Origin: VXPQ01 sp965223485
GTDB lineage: Bacteria > Bacteroidota > Rhodothermia > Rhodothermales > VXPQ01
Assembly (NCBI GenBank): GCA_965223485.1
Contig: OZ244993.1
Location: forward strand, 620,001-684,000
Direction: 5' to 3'
Length of the DNA stretch: 64,000 bases
This document shows, piece by piece, positions 53,224 through 63,362 of the stretch (positions are counted from its first letter, which is position 1; each line of letters opens with the position of its first letter). The notes under the pieces are model-generated. The model had not been told where the DNA came from. It searched no databases and saw only the letters and a program-made list of their open reading frames with translations. Position numbers and translations under genes: made by a program.

Positions 53224-54828
53224 CTAACAATCCGTATAACCCATGTGCGGACGCCGACTCAATGCGCTTTTGACGTCTTGCCGCACAGACGCGGCCTGTT
53301 CGGCGGAAAAGCCGAGGGCCATCAGCTTGCCCGGGCCCGTCGCCAAAGCTTCCAGCGTTTCTATCAGGCCCGGATCGTCCAGCGCCACGGTCAAGTCAAT
53401 GCCTATGTAAAAGAACGAGACATCCCCTTCCATAAAACGCCGGGCCGCGGCAATGAGTAGCGCCCGGCTTTCTTCCGACAAACGAAAGGCCCCTCCCCGA
53501 TATCCAAGCGTGGATCGCCCTGTTTTCCAGGAAACCACTAGTTCGGACAGTAACTCCAAAGCGCTTATTTTTTCCTGAGGCGGCGTAGTCGGGCTGGTCA
53601 TGGCTTCAACGAATAACGCCACGCTGGTATCGGGAAAGTCCTGCAATATCCATGCGGGCGGGTCATACCCGCATATCCCGTACCGACCCATTCGTACAAT
53701 AAATTCAATGAAGCCCGGGTCTTGCAATTGCCCAATGGCCTGTTCCAGCGGATGCATTATGTTTCGAGGATTTCCAGCGTTACTGTAAAAATCCTGGTCC
53801 GCCTCCTTCTGCTGCATTATCTCTTCGTACTTGTACGAAAATGCTTCTGTCAGAACCATGCGCAAGGAATCTCCTATTTGGCCCGGTTCGATGTGCAACA
53901 CCTGGCGAAGCGCCGTGAATTGGCTATCACCTTCTTCGCCTTCCATAATGGCCCGTATCCTGGCGACAAGTTCTTCCTGTGACAAACCTGCAAGCTCCTG
54001 CGGTAAGTAGTTGGCCTGCGGCGAATGCATGACCTCCGGTTCGGAAGACGCATCCTGTGCTTCCTGCGCTGCTTGCCTTTGCATTCTTATTTGCACTATT
54101 TGTCGAATTTTCTCTACATCGGCAGCAGGTACGCCCCGTGCAATTTCCGCCGCAAAATCCTCTTCGGAATACCCGGCATACTGCCTGAATAATGCTTCGG
54201 ACAAAAAAACCTCGGCCGTGTACATGGGATAAAAATCACTGTAGAGCAAATACTCTTGAACCTTGATCACAGCGCGCCGCAAATCATCTCCCATGTCTCC
54301 CACGGGCAGATGCATGGCCAGCCAGGCCGCCGTTTTCTGGCGCGCCTGACGAACCGGTTCGAGGCGGCTTTCTTCCTCCTGGGAACGAGCAATCGAAAGA
54401 ATATCCGCCGCAAGTTCTTCTTGCGAAAAATGCGGCTGCAAAGCACAGATCAGAAAATGAGCAAGGCTGTCCAGACGCGGATCGCCAATGTCATCCCAGC
54501 GATCGAGGTAGGATACAAACGCAGCTGCATCGACAAGCACTTCGCGCAAGGCGTCGCTCATGTGCCCCGGCGCGATCTTACCCGCTTGAACAAGTGCTTC
54601 CTGCTGAACGGGGGACTTCACGCCCGTCAGCACCGTACGGATATTCCTCGCCAAATCCTGTTGAGGGGGAAGTGTAGTGGCAGAAACAGGGGTTGGGCAA
54701 GCCAGTGCAGCAGATGCCTCCGATCCCGTTTCGGACTCGGGCTCCGGCGTAGGCGCCTCGGACGCGCATGCCCCCACAGCAATAGTCAGAATAAGCCCTG
54801 CGACCGCAATGTATGCCCGGATAGGCAT
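53224..54828 (-). CDS. Paralogous lipoprotein of unknown function (copy 3)
   Basis: The ATG at 54828 gives a lipoprotein signal with Cys21 (GLILTIAVGAC). The 534-residue protein shares the N-terminal module (DLARNIRTVLTGVKSPVQQE, MSDALREVLVDAAAFVSYLD), the C-terminal module (LVARIRAIMEGEEGDSQFTA, IGDSLRMVLTEAF) and the ending RPHMGYTDC with copies 1 and 2. It lies 83 bp upstream of permease copy A, suggesting that the lipoprotein family and the exporter may work together. Confidence 0.7.
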   Translation of the reverse strand: MPIRAYIAVAGLILTIAVGACASEAPTPEPESETGSEASAALACPTPVSATTLPPQQDLARNIRTVLTGVKSPVQQEALVQAGKIAPGHMSDALREVLVDAAAFVSYLDRWDDIGDPRLDSLAHFLICALQPHFSQEELAADILSIARSQEEESRLEPVRQARQKTAAWLAMHLPVGDMGDDLRRAVIKVQEYLLYSDFYPMYTAEVFLSEALFRQYAGYSEEDFAAEIARGVPAADVEKIRQIVQIRMQRQAAQEAQDASSEPEVMHSPQANYLPQELAGLSQEELVARIRAIMEGEEGDSQFTALRQVLHIEPGQIGDSLRMVLTEAFSYKYEEIMQQKEADQDFYSNAGNPRNIMHPLEQAIGQLQDPGFIEFIVRMGRYGICGYDPPAWILQDFPDTSVALFVEAMTSPTTPPQEKISALELLSELVVSWKTGRSTLGYRGGAFRLSEESRALLIAAARRFMEGDVSFFYIGIDLTVALDDPGLIETLEALATGPGKLMALGFSAEQAASVRQDVKSALSRRPHMGYTDC

Positions 54829-54997
54829 GTTGAACAGCTGATGTCGTTGAAAAAGGAAGGGATGCTTACGCATCAAATAGCCGGTGGATTTGATGGAGAA
54901 ATTCTCGAGGGGCGCCACCACAAATCCCATAGCGGTTAACAGCAACCCGAAGAGGAGAGTTTCGCAGCTCGGTATGTACAGTTCAAGCAAAGGATAC

Positions 54998-55005
54998 CGA
55001 CCAAG
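54998..55005. repeat. 8-bp target duplication of IS256 copy 2, left
   Basis: CGACCAAG occurs here and again directly after the right end of the IS at 56334-56341. Eight base pairs is the expected duplication length for this family and shows a recent insertion. Confidence 0.85.
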
Positions 55006-56333
55006 GGGCGTGTCCCGTAAACTGTGTAAGTGGTCAATCGTACACATAGTTTCATCAGGAGGTGAAGACGATGGCCGAACTTACAGACAAACAGCAGGCG
55101 CTCCTTGAGGAGTTGCTGAAGGACTTCAAAGGGGACGCGCGGGACATATTCGGCGAGGGGGGCTTGCTCAAGACGATAGGCAAGCGCGCTCTCGAGGCGG
55201 CATTGGAGGGGGAGATGACGCATCATCTCGGCTACCCTCCGCATGATCCGTCAGGTCGCGGCAGCGGCAATTCCCGCAACGGGCGCACTGCGAAGCGGCT
55301 CGAGAGCGAGTCGGGTTCGCTGGATCTGGAGGTTCCTCGCGATCGCAACGGCAGTTTCGAGCCCAGGATCGTAGAGAAGCGCCAGCGCCGGGTAGCGGGC
55401 CTGGACGAGACGATCGTGTATCTCTACGCGCAGGGCCAGAGCACGCGGGCTATCCAGGACACGTTGAGGCGTCTCTACGGAGCGGAGGTCTCCTCTACGC
55501 TTGTCTCGGAGGTTACCGCAAGCGTTCTTGAAGAAGTGACCGCATGGCAGGCTCGTCCTCTGGAGCGTGTGTATCCGATCGTGTACTTCGACGCCTTGTT
55601 CGTGAAGTCTCGCGAGGAGGGATCGGTGAAGACGCGAGCGGTCTACGTGGCGCTGGCGATAGACATTGAAGGAGAGAAAAAGGTGCTGGGCCTTTGGATC
55701 GCTCCGACAGAGGGGGCCGTTTCGTGGCTCGCCATCTTCGGCGAGTTGAAGGCGCGGGGGATGGAGGACTGCTTCATTGCGTGCGTGGACGGCCTGAAGG
55801 GTCTTCCCGAGGCGATAGAGACGGTCTTTCCACATGCGCGGGTGCAGTTGTGCGTGGTGCACCAGGTGCGCAAGAGCCTGCGCTACGTGCCCTGGAAGGA
55901 GCGCAAGCCGGTGGCATCGTCTTTGCGCGCGGTCTACGCAGCGCCGAGCGAAGAGGCCGCTCTTGCGGCGCTCGAGGCTTTCGAGAGACAATGGAGCGAG
56001 AAGTACCCGGCTATCGCTCCGCTCTGGAGGAAGGACTGGGAGCGTCTGGCGCCTTTTTTCGACTACGCGCCTGCGATCCGCAAGGTGGTCTACACCACCA
56101 ATGCGATCGAATCGCTGAACTACAGCCTGCGCAAAATCGTCAAGGGACGGGGCGCTTTCCCCAACGACGACGCGGTGCGCAAGCTGCTCTACCTGGGCCT
56201 GCGCGAAGCATCGAAGAAGTGGAAGCGTCCCATACGCGACTGGAAGGCTGCACTCAACCAGTTCGTCATACTCTACGGGGACAGAGTCCCCATTGAACAA
56301 TAACCCCACTTACACAGTTAAGCGGACACGCCC
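55006..56333 (+). mobile_element. IS256-family insertion sequence, copy 2
   Basis: The element is 1328 bp, the same length as copy 1, with terminal inverted repeats starting GGGCGTGTCC. Both borders carry the 8-bp duplication CGACCAAG. It is inserted between the lipoprotein copy 3 promoter region and the permease at 56396. Confidence 0.95.
55071..56303 (+). CDS. IS256-family transposase (second copy)
   Basis: The ATG at 55071 follows the AGGAGG ribosome site by eight bases. The 410-residue protein is nearly identical to the copy at 47357, including the catalytic context IVYFDALFVKSREEG and CFIACVDGLKGLPEAI and the end IRKVVYTTNAIESLNY. Differences are scattered (for example ILFGEGG, SFERQWSEKYP). 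Both frames are complete, so the element may be mobile. Confidence 0.95.
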   Translation: MAELTDKQQALLEELLKDFKGDARDIFGEGGLLKTIGKRALEAALEGEMTHHLGYPPHDPSGRGSGNSRNGRTAKRLESESGSLDLEVPRDRNGSFEPRIVEKRQRRVAGLDETIVYLYAQGQSTRAIQDTLRRLYGAEVSSTLVSEVTASVLEEVTAWQARPLERVYPIVYFDALFVKSREEGSVKTRAVYVALAIDIEGEKKVLGLWIAPTEGAVSWLAIFGELKARGMEDCFIACVDGLKGLPEAIETVFPHARVQLCVVHQVRKSLRYVPWKERKPVASSLRAVYAAPSEEAALAALEAFERQWSEKYPAIAPLWRKDWERLAPFFDYAPAIRKVVYTTNAIESLNYSLRKIVKGRGAFPNDDAVRKLLYLGLREASKKWKRPIRDWKAALNQFVILYGDRVPIEQ

Positions 56334-56395
56334 CGACCAAGGCCACGTCCGTTTAACCATGCAGGCGCCCCGGAGACAGACCGCCAGATCCCCCC

Positions 56396-57895
56396 TCAAC
56401 CCTTCCTGAACTCCTCCATAAGCACATAGCGCTTCTTCTCCATATTTTTCGTGATCGCACCAATCCACCTGGAGTGCAGAAGAAGCCCTGCCAAACCCAG
56501 CGCGCCTATCGCCATGCCTCCCCAATGGATCCCGGGCAAGAGCACTATGAGTAATGGGGGTAGGAGAATGATTGACACCCCACACAAAGCCGATATCCAC
56601 CAATTTTGACCAAACTGAAAATTGACATTGCCAAAAACATTGCCATGTAATTCAATCCGCCTTGCCTCGAATACCCATGTGTATGGTATAATATATTTCA
56701 CTCCCATACTGTACAAGAGCAGATATCCGGCTAAAGGAAGCGTCGTAAAGTCTCGCATAATAAGGAAAACTATTACAATAATACCAAAATACCCCAAAAG
56801 CATTATGTTTGAAATATACAAAACGGTGTTTAGAATAGTATTTGTCAACAAAGGTCTTGACATCAGGCCGTCATAAAATGTGCTCCGAAAATTTAATGCG
56901 CTACCGATAAATAGCATACATACAAAGAAGGGGGGCATAACAAGACCAAGCGACAAATTAAGCACTTCAAGAATATCCGAAACATCTGACATAACATCAG
57001 AAGTCACTGTCACAAATATGCCATAAAATGCCATATAGGGCATAAGAAAAAATAATGTCCGCGGACGCTTATTCCTCCGGATAAGCTTCCACTCGAAAGA
57101 CAACATCCCGGCCGTAAACGAGCGGTCCGCGCCTTTCCCGGCAACTTTCCTCCGCGGTCGGGACAGTACCGTATCGTCTACGTACAGCGCCCGGACAATC
57201 TGCCCGGTGGATGCATAAAGCACCGCCGCACCCGCGGCGAGCACAATCGCCAAGGGCCAGACAGCGCCTCCCAACGTCGCCTCGAAAAGGGCAGTGGAGA
57301 GGGCGGACAAAGTTGGAATACCGTAGCGCCACTCCATCGCCGCCAGCGCAACGACGACAAGCAGCGTACACAGCATAGGGAGATAGCGCCTGCCGAGGGA
57401 CATCCGCAGCAGGTTTGCGAGCAGATGAAAACATGCGGACAACGACAGAAACAGCAGCAGCCAGAACCAGGCAAATGCCACATCCTTCAGGAGAAAATTC
57501 TTCAGCCAGAATGCAAGGATGAACAAAAAAGGCAGAAGGTTAATTTTTCCGAAGGCGCTTATAGCCTGGTAAAACAGCGCGAGCCTCTGCCGGGTGATCG
57601 GCGTCGTGAGATACGGAAAGAGAGGAAGAGATATCCGGGTTCGCAGGAAAATATCCAGGCCGCTCCAGAAAATGAGGAAATACAAGACAGCCCGGCTGGC
57701 GATCGCCGGTATATCAACATTGAACGCCAGCTCGTTGAACGCCAGGTCAATGAATAACCCCGCACCGATCGCATACAGATACAGCGGCATCCACATGAAC
57801 ACGATGGCGAGTATCTTTACTGCCAGATTCAGCCCCCCGAAACGAGATCGGAGAATGCTTTTCAGATAATTCGAGGCAAGCGAACGGATCAGCAT
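56396..57895 (-). CDS. DUF5687-like ABC permease (copy B)
   Basis: The 499-residue protein starts MLIRSLASNYLKSILRSRFG and ends RYVLMEEFRKG, with about twelve membrane helices and the mid-protein motif SFEWKLIRRNKRPRT. Its 5' untranslated sequence also resembles that of copy A. The stretch 56600-57060 is AT-rich. No ATPase gene lies next to it, so it may use the one at 50822. Confidence 0.75.
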   Translation of the reverse strand: MLIRSLASNYLKSILRSRFGGLNLAVKILAIVFMWMPLYLYAIGAGLFIDLAFNELAFNVDIPAIASRAVLYFLIFWSGLDIFLRTRISLPLFPYLTTPITRQRLALFYQAISAFGKINLLPFLFILAFWLKNFLLKDVAFAWFWLLLFLSLSACFHLLANLLRMSLGRRYLPMLCTLLVVVALAAMEWRYGIPTLSALSTALFEATLGGAVWPLAIVLAAGAAVLYASTGQIVRALYVDDTVLSRPRRKVAGKGADRSFTAGMLSFEWKLIRRNKRPRTLFFLMPYMAFYGIFVTVTSDVMSDVSDILEVLNLSLGLVMPPFFVCMLFIGSALNFRSTFYDGLMSRPLLTNTILNTVLYISNIMLLGYFGIIVIVFLIMRDFTTLPLAGYLLLYSMGVKYIIPYTWVFEARRIELHGNVFGNVNFQFGQNWWISALCGVSIILLPPLLIVLLPGIHWGGMAIGALGLAGLLLHSRWIGAITKNMEKKRYVLMEEFRKG

Positions 57896-58032
57896 GGAAT
57901 AGACAGGTTGGTACTTCGTGCAGCAGTGGGGATTCGAAGAAGCCGGGACCTCGCTCCTGCCGCGGGTTTACAAATCGGCAAAGAAATTCATTACACACCC
58001 TGTTTGGGATACGCAAAAAGCATAGCGGCGTC

Positions 58033-58458
58033 TCAAGGCGCGTTTCCAACCCTACCCGGTTCCTCGCCGGCGGCAAAGGGGAAGCCCTCGTCGGCCCAAC
58101 CGGTTACGCCCCCGGTCATCTCCTTGACCGGGCGGCCCAGACGGGCCAGGCGGAGCGCCGCCCGCTTCGCGCCGTTGCAATGCGGACCGGCGCAATACAC
58201 GACAAAGAAGGTATCGTCGGACCAGGCTCGCATGCTGCGCTCGGTGATTTTGCCATGGGGAAGGGAAAGCGCCCCGGGGACATGGCCTGCCCGGTATAAA
58301 TCGGGGCTGCGCACATCGAGCAGCACAAAATCCGTCGCGCCGCGAGACAGCGCATCATGAACATCCCAGCAATCCGTTTCCAGGGCGAATCTGCTGGAAA
58401 AGTATGCTTCGGCTTCCTGCGAGGATGCAGCAGGAACGGCAGTAACCTGATTGGGCAT
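58033..58458 (-). CDS. Rhodanese-like sulfurtransferase
   Basis: The ATG at 58458 is chosen (MPNQVTAVPAAS). The 141-residue protein is a single rhodanese domain with LLDVRSPDLYRAGHVPGALS, the active-site loop CAGPHCNGAKR and GGVTGWADEGFPF. The loop is longer than in thiosulfate sulfurtransferases but keeps the catalytic Cys. It may serve sulfur transfer or signalling. It lies between permease copies B and C on the same strand. Confidence 0.85.
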   Translation of the reverse strand: MPNQVTAVPAASSQEAEAYFSSRFALETDCWDVHDALSRGATDFVLLDVRSPDLYRAGHVPGALSLPHGKITERSMRAWSDDTFFVVYCAGPHCNGAKRAALRLARLGRPVKEMTGGVTGWADEGFPFAAGEEPGRVGNAP

Positions 58459-58542
58459 GGCGATTTCCCCTGATGTGTCAACTTCATGTGTCGGTGGGGG
58501 CAAAGCACAACCAGCGGAAGCAGTATGCGGTTCCGCCGGGTA

Positions 58543-60045
58543 TTAACTGATCCGAAAACGCTCCAGCATGATATAACGCCTTCGCCGCAGCGTGGCCGCC
58601 AGGAATGCGACCCAGCGGGTATGGCATAGCAAACCCGTTACGCCCATCGCGCCTATGGCCAGAAAACCCCAACCATTGTCCGGAATCAGGAAAAGGAGAA
58701 GGCCCGCAGGCAGCCACGTGACTATTACAATCAGCAAAGCAGAAAACTTGCCTGGTCCACCCCATTTTTTTACGCCGAACGCACTGACATTCAAGGCCAT
58801 CCGCATGGCCAGGAACATGCCCGTGAGCGCATGGGCGTAATTGACCACGCCCAATCCATAGACGAACATGCATCCTGTCCAAAGCAGCATGTCGGGGCGG
58901 ATGTCCCCTAAGCGAATCGATAGAATAACCATCGGCGCGGCGACGGCGAAACCCAGCAACGTGCCCGCATGAGACATGCGCAAGACCCCTTGCACTGTCA
59001 GGATTTCCGATATGGGCCTCGCCTGCATCCCGTCATAGTACGTGCTGCGATAGGAAAATATCTGCTCCGTATAAAAAATCCCGACCGAAGTTACAGCCAA
59101 TATGAAGCCTACAAACTTGTAGGGACCCACGGCGTCGTCTGCATTCGGCCCCTCGGGCCACATCCCGAGTACGTGCGATATCCCCCACACCGTAAATGCG
59201 GCGACCAGTACCGGAGAGAAGCGGGTACGCCGATTCCGGGTAATCAGCTTCCAGTCGCAGGAAACAAGATCGAACAAGCGGCCCCGGGAAACACTCGAGC
59301 GGGAGATCCTTGCCTTGCTGGCCCGCTTCGCCGCAACATCGATATACAAACCCCGGGCTATGCTCTGCGTGGATACGTACAGCAGTGCCCCGGACAGCGC
59401 GATCAAAAGCCCGAGCGGCCAGAAAGCCCCTTTCAGAGTAGCGTCAAAAAGGGCCGCGGAGGTTCCGGAAAGCATCCTCAGGTCGAGCCCCCATTCCAGC
59501 GCGGCCAGCGCAACAACCGCAAGAAGCGCAAAAAGCACCGACCGGTAACTTTTTCCCCAGGATGCTCTGAGCATATTCGCCACAAAGTGGACGCACAGAA
59601 ACACTAAGAGAAACGACAGCAACCAGAGCCAGGCGAAGGCGCCGGATTGAACATAAAAACTGTTGATCCAGAACCCTGCGACGAACGCCAGCACCAACAG
59701 GTTGAGGATGCCGAAAAGCGTAACGATCTGGTAAAACGAAAGGAGCTTCCATCGCGCCATCGGGGTGATGAGATAGGGAAAGATCGGCGCGTATATCTGC
59801 CCCCGAACGAAGAGGTCGAGAACCGTCCATACAACGGCGAAGTACAGCACCAGCCGATTGGTGGCGGCGAGCGACTCCCCGGACTGGGCAAGCATGCCCA
59901 GCGCTACTCCCGACAGGGTTACCGGCACGAAGAGCGGCCCCCAGAACAACAGGAGAAGCAATATCTTGCCGGTCAGGCGCAATCCCCCGAACGGGTATCG
60001 CAGGAGGCCTTTCAGATAATTCGAGGCAAGCGAACGGATCAGCAT
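58543..60045 (-). CDS. DUF5687-like ABC permease (copy C)
   Basis: The 500-residue protein starts MLIRSLASNYLKGLLRYPFG and ends RYIMLERFRIS, with the central motif SCDWKLITRNRRTRF. Unlike copies A and B it is GC-rich throughout, which suggests that it is the oldest resident copy. The first 36 nucleotides are identical to those of A and B. Confidence 0.75.
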   Translation of the reverse strand: MLIRSLASNYLKGLLRYPFGGLRLTGKILLLLLFWGPLFVPVTLSGVALGMLAQSGESLAATNRLVLYFAVVWTVLDLFVRGQIYAPIFPYLITPMARWKLLSFYQIVTLFGILNLLVLAFVAGFWINSFYVQSGAFAWLWLLSFLLVFLCVHFVANMLRASWGKSYRSVLFALLAVVALAALEWGLDLRMLSGTSAALFDATLKGAFWPLGLLIALSGALLYVSTQSIARGLYIDVAAKRASKARISRSSVSRGRLFDLVSCDWKLITRNRRTRFSPVLVAAFTVWGISHVLGMWPEGPNADDAVGPYKFVGFILAVTSVGIFYTEQIFSYRSTYYDGMQARPISEILTVQGVLRMSHAGTLLGFAVAAPMVILSIRLGDIRPDMLLWTGCMFVYGLGVVNYAHALTGMFLAMRMALNVSAFGVKKWGGPGKFSALLIVIVTWLPAGLLLFLIPDNGWGFLAIGAMGVTGLLCHTRWVAFLAATLRRRRYIMLERFRIS

Positions 60046-60141
60046 ATTTCAGCGCCTCTTGCCCCGACCAAACACACTTTCCCAGGGATCGCACCAACCG
60101 TGGCATGCATCGTTCTACCCGTGGCGCCATCCCCACCCGGC

Positions 60142-62982
60142 CTAATTATCCGCCCCTACCGGCTCCTCCGGGTACAGCACGAATTTGGCGTACCGGTCGT
60201 TGCGCAGGTACCGGACCGCTGCTTCCTGGACCTGTTCCGCCGTCCAGCCCTCGATCAGGTCATAGCTGGGGATCAGCGCCAGATCGCGCCCCTCCTGATC
60301 CATGCCCGCTATCCGGCCGAGCCAGTATCCATTTTCGCGCAGGTTGGTCTCCTTCGCACGCCGCTGCGATTCGCGCACCTTGTCGACGGTCTCCGCGTCG
60401 GGACCGTCGGCCTTGATCCGCTCGATCTCCTCAAAAACGACGGTCGCCAGTTCCTCGGCCCGCTCAGGCGCCGAGCCGAAGCTGATCGTGACATCATACT
60501 CCTCGTCGGGCCTGTACGTCAGCGAACTTCCCACGCCCACCCCGTACGTACCGCCAAGATCCTCGCGCAACAGCTCGCGAAGCCGGATTTCCAGTATACT
60601 GGCAAGCGCACCGATCACACTCGATTCCTCGGGCGAATACACTCCTTCGCCGGCAAAGATGATCCGCGTCCGGCTTTGAGGCTCCACACCTTTGTACACG
60701 GTCTTTTCGACCACGCCGGACGGCGGGTCCACACCCAGATCCTGCCAGGTTTCCTCCCGGCCCAAATTCGGCAGCGCCCCCAGGTACTGCTCCACCAGCG
60801 GGCGAATTTCCTCCAGATCGAACGCGCCTACGAAGTAAAACGTGAAGTCGCTCGCGTCCGCGAAGCGCTCCTGGTAAAAGCTGAAAGCACGATCCAGGTC
60901 GATCTCCTCGATGAGTTCCTGAGTCAGCGGCCTCGATGCCCTCGGGTGCCCCTGCGTCATCGTCGCCCGGATCGTATCCGAGAACGCGACATTGGGATCG
61001 GCCTCCCGATTTGCCAGGATGCCGGCCATAAACGCCTTGTACGCCTCGAACGATGTCTCGTCCTTGCGGGGTGCCGAGAAGTACAAATAGACAAGCTGGA
61101 ACGCCGTCTCCAGATCTTCGGGCGATGCAAACCCGCTGACTCTCTCACTCAACGACCCCAGTCCAGGGGACACACCCACTGCCTTGCCGGCCAGTTTCTT
61201 TTGTAGCGCGGTATCGTCGAATGCGCCCACGCCGGCCCGAGCCACCAGGGTGGCGGCCCTGTTAGTGCTTATGAAATGTTCGTCGGACCCCAGTGACGAA
61301 CCGCCTGGACTGGTTGCCGAAAACCGCACTTCATCGTCCTTGAAGTCGGTGGGCTTCAGAAAAACGCGTACGCCGTTCTCAAGCGTCCAGATCGTGATCC
61401 CCACCTCGTCCACCGTCTCTTCGGCCATCACCGAAGAACCCTCCGGAATCACCGGCAGGAGCGGCGCGTCGACGACCGCATCATCGTAGGGGTCGAGTTC
61501 CGCAGCAGCAACAGTCTCGAATAGTGCGCTCAGGTCATCGTCGCCGGGCGTCTCCAGGCCTTCTTTCTCAGGACCGCTCGCCAATACCACACGCCCTTGT
61601 TCATTCAGCCACTTCTCGGCGAATGCATTCGTTTCCTCCAGCGTAATTCCGGGCAGAAAAGCATCCACCAGTTCCACTTCCGTCTCGATATCCGGATACG
61701 GAACGTCCGTCAGAAACGCCTGCACGTATCTACTGGCCAACCCGTCCGATTCCTGATTCTCGCGCTCCGCAAGACGCCGCTCGTAGCCTCTTCGCAAATC
61801 GGCCTTCTGGCGGTCAAACTCGGTGGCGGTGAACCCGTGCCGCACCACGCGCTCCGCCTCGGTGAGCAGCGCACTTAGCCCTGTCGTAAGGCCACCTTCC
61901 GGAACGATCGCAATAAGTTGGTACGCATCGACACCCCGCACGAAACCGCCCTGTCCGGAAAAAGCAAGCAGAAATGGAGGATCGGCCTGCTGGGTCAGTT
62001 CTTGCAGGCGGGCGTTCAGCATCCCCGAATAGAGACTCTGGACAAGCGACCGGCGGAAGTCTGCAACGGTGCCACGAGGAGCTCGCGGCTGCTTGTACAA
62101 CACGCCCGCCTGAGACATCCGCGCCTCTTCGTCCGTGGCGATCGCAACAAGCGGCGCGTGATCCACAGGCACGTCGGCGAACGTCCGGGGCCGGGGTTCA
62201 TCAGGTCCGGTCAACCCCCCGAACGTATCATGTATCATAGCCTCGATCCCGGCCCCGTCGAAATCCCCAACCGCCACCACACCCATCAGGTCCGGCCGGT
62301 ACCAGTCGTCATAGAAACGCCGTAACGTCTCCGTCGGAGCATTCTCGATAATCTCCGGCTCCCCGATCGGCAGGCGCTCCGCATAGAGCGAGCCGTGAAG
62401 CATAATCGGGAGCTGTTTATCCTGCATACGCGACGCCGCGCCGCGCCGGAGACGCCACTCCTCAATCACCACACCCCTTTCCTTATCGACCTCTTCGCTC
62501 TCGAAGAGCACACCCCCGGCCCAGTCCTTGAGGATCTGGAATGCGGTCGCAAGGATTTCGGGATCGTCCATAGGCACTTGCAGGATATAGACGGTCTCGT
62601 CGAAACTCGTATAGGCATTGACGTCGGGACCGAATTGCATGCCGATCGACTCCAGATAATCGACCAGCTCCTGTTTTTCGAAGTTCTCGGTGCCGTTGAA
62701 CGCCATGTGCTCAACGAAATGCGCCAGTCCGAGCTGATCCTCCTCCTCGACGATAGACCCCACATCCACGACCAGACGCAATTCCGCGCGGTTCTCCGGC
62801 CTGTCGTTCTCCTGCACGAAGTAGCGCAGCCCGTTGTCAAGCTGTCCGACCGAAACCGAGGAATCCGGAGGGATGGGGTCCTCAGGTGACCAGGTCTGCG
62901 CAACAGCAGGTACCCCGGAGAAAAAAGCAATGAGGCCGGCGCACAAGGCAGCCGTTACCTGGAAACGAAAGACATGCATCAT
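60142..62982 (-). CDS. Secreted M16 family zinc peptidase
   Basis: The 946-residue protein has a signal peptide (ALCAGLIAFFSGVPAVAQ) and two M16 repeats. The N-terminal domain carries the zinc site HFVEHMAFNGT (HxxEH) and the downstream glutamate in ERGVVIEEWRLRRG; the second half (from about residue 520) lacks a zinc motif, as in other two-domain periplasmic pitrilysins. It probably degrades peptides in the periplasm. Confidence 0.93.
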   Translation of the reverse strand: MMHVFRFQVTAALCAGLIAFFSGVPAVAQTWSPEDPIPPDSSVSVGQLDNGLRYFVQENDRPENRAELRLVVDVGSIVEEEDQLGLAHFVEHMAFNGTENFEKQELVDYLESIGMQFGPDVNAYTSFDETVYILQVPMDDPEILATAFQILKDWAGGVLFESEEVDKERGVVIEEWRLRRGAASRMQDKQLPIMLHGSLYAERLPIGEPEIIENAPTETLRRFYDDWYRPDLMGVVAVGDFDGAGIEAMIHDTFGGLTGPDEPRPRTFADVPVDHAPLVAIATDEEARMSQAGVLYKQPRAPRGTVADFRRSLVQSLYSGMLNARLQELTQQADPPFLLAFSGQGGFVRGVDAYQLIAIVPEGGLTTGLSALLTEAERVVRHGFTATEFDRQKADLRRGYERRLAERENQESDGLASRYVQAFLTDVPYPDIETEVELVDAFLPGITLEETNAFAEKWLNEQGRVVLASGPEKEGLETPGDDDLSALFETVAAAELDPYDDAVVDAPLLPVIPEGSSVMAEETVDEVGITIWTLENGVRVFLKPTDFKDDEVRFSATSPGGSSLGSDEHFISTNRAATLVARAGVGAFDDTALQKKLAGKAVGVSPGLGSLSERVSGFASPEDLETAFQLVYLYFSAPRKDETSFEAYKAFMAGILANREADPNVAFSDTIRATMTQGHPRASRPLTQELIEEIDLDRAFSFYQERFADASDFTFYFVGAFDLEEIRPLVEQYLGALPNLGREETWQDLGVDPPSGVVEKTVYKGVEPQSRTRIIFAGEGVYSPEESSVIGALASILEIRLRELLREDLGGTYGVGVGSSLTYRPDEEYDVTISFGSAPERAEELATVVFEEIERIKADGPDAETVDKVRESQRRAKETNLRENGYWLGRIAGMDQEGRDLALIPSYDLIEGWTAEQVQEAAVRYLRNDRYAKFVLYPEEPVGADN

Positions 62983-62996
62983 AACTAATTCTTCTA

Positions 62997-63362
62997 TTAC
63001 TCCGCAGCAGCAGGCGGATCGGTGCGAAAACTCTCGGCAGCGGCAGCCACGGAATCGTAGGCGGTAAAAACCGGGCCGAGCAGACGGGTCATCATGAACA
63101 AATTGCGAATGCGCTTCTCCATGTTGGCTAAGCGCACCTCGCCGCCCGCCTTCCGCATGGTCGTCAACCCGCCGATCAGCATGCCGATGCCGGAAGAATC
63201 CATGAAATCCGTCGCTCCGAGATCGATAACCACATTAACCTTACCGGCCTCCTTGAGTTGATCCAGCACATCCTTGAGTTCGGAGCCGTGTACGCTTCCG
63301 AGGAATTTGCCCTTGATCTGGACAACAGACGCCTGGTACTGGTCTTGAACGCTGATGCTCAT
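62997..63362 (-). CDS. STAS-domain protein (anti-sigma factor antagonist type)
   Basis: The ATG at 63362 gives a 121-residue single STAS domain with the phosphorylation-loop motif DFMDSSGIGMLIG, typical of SpoIIAA/RsbV-like proteins that are regulated by serine phosphorylation. The partner kinase is not in the window. It is located 14 bp upstream of the peptidase gene, so the two may be co-transcribed. Confidence 0.88.
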   Translation of the reverse strand: MSISVQDQYQASVVQIKGKFLGSVHGSELKDVLDQLKEAGKVNVVIDLGATDFMDSSGIGMLIGGLTTMRKAGGEVRLANMEKRIRNLFMMTRLLGPVFTAYDSVAAAAESFRTDPPAAAE

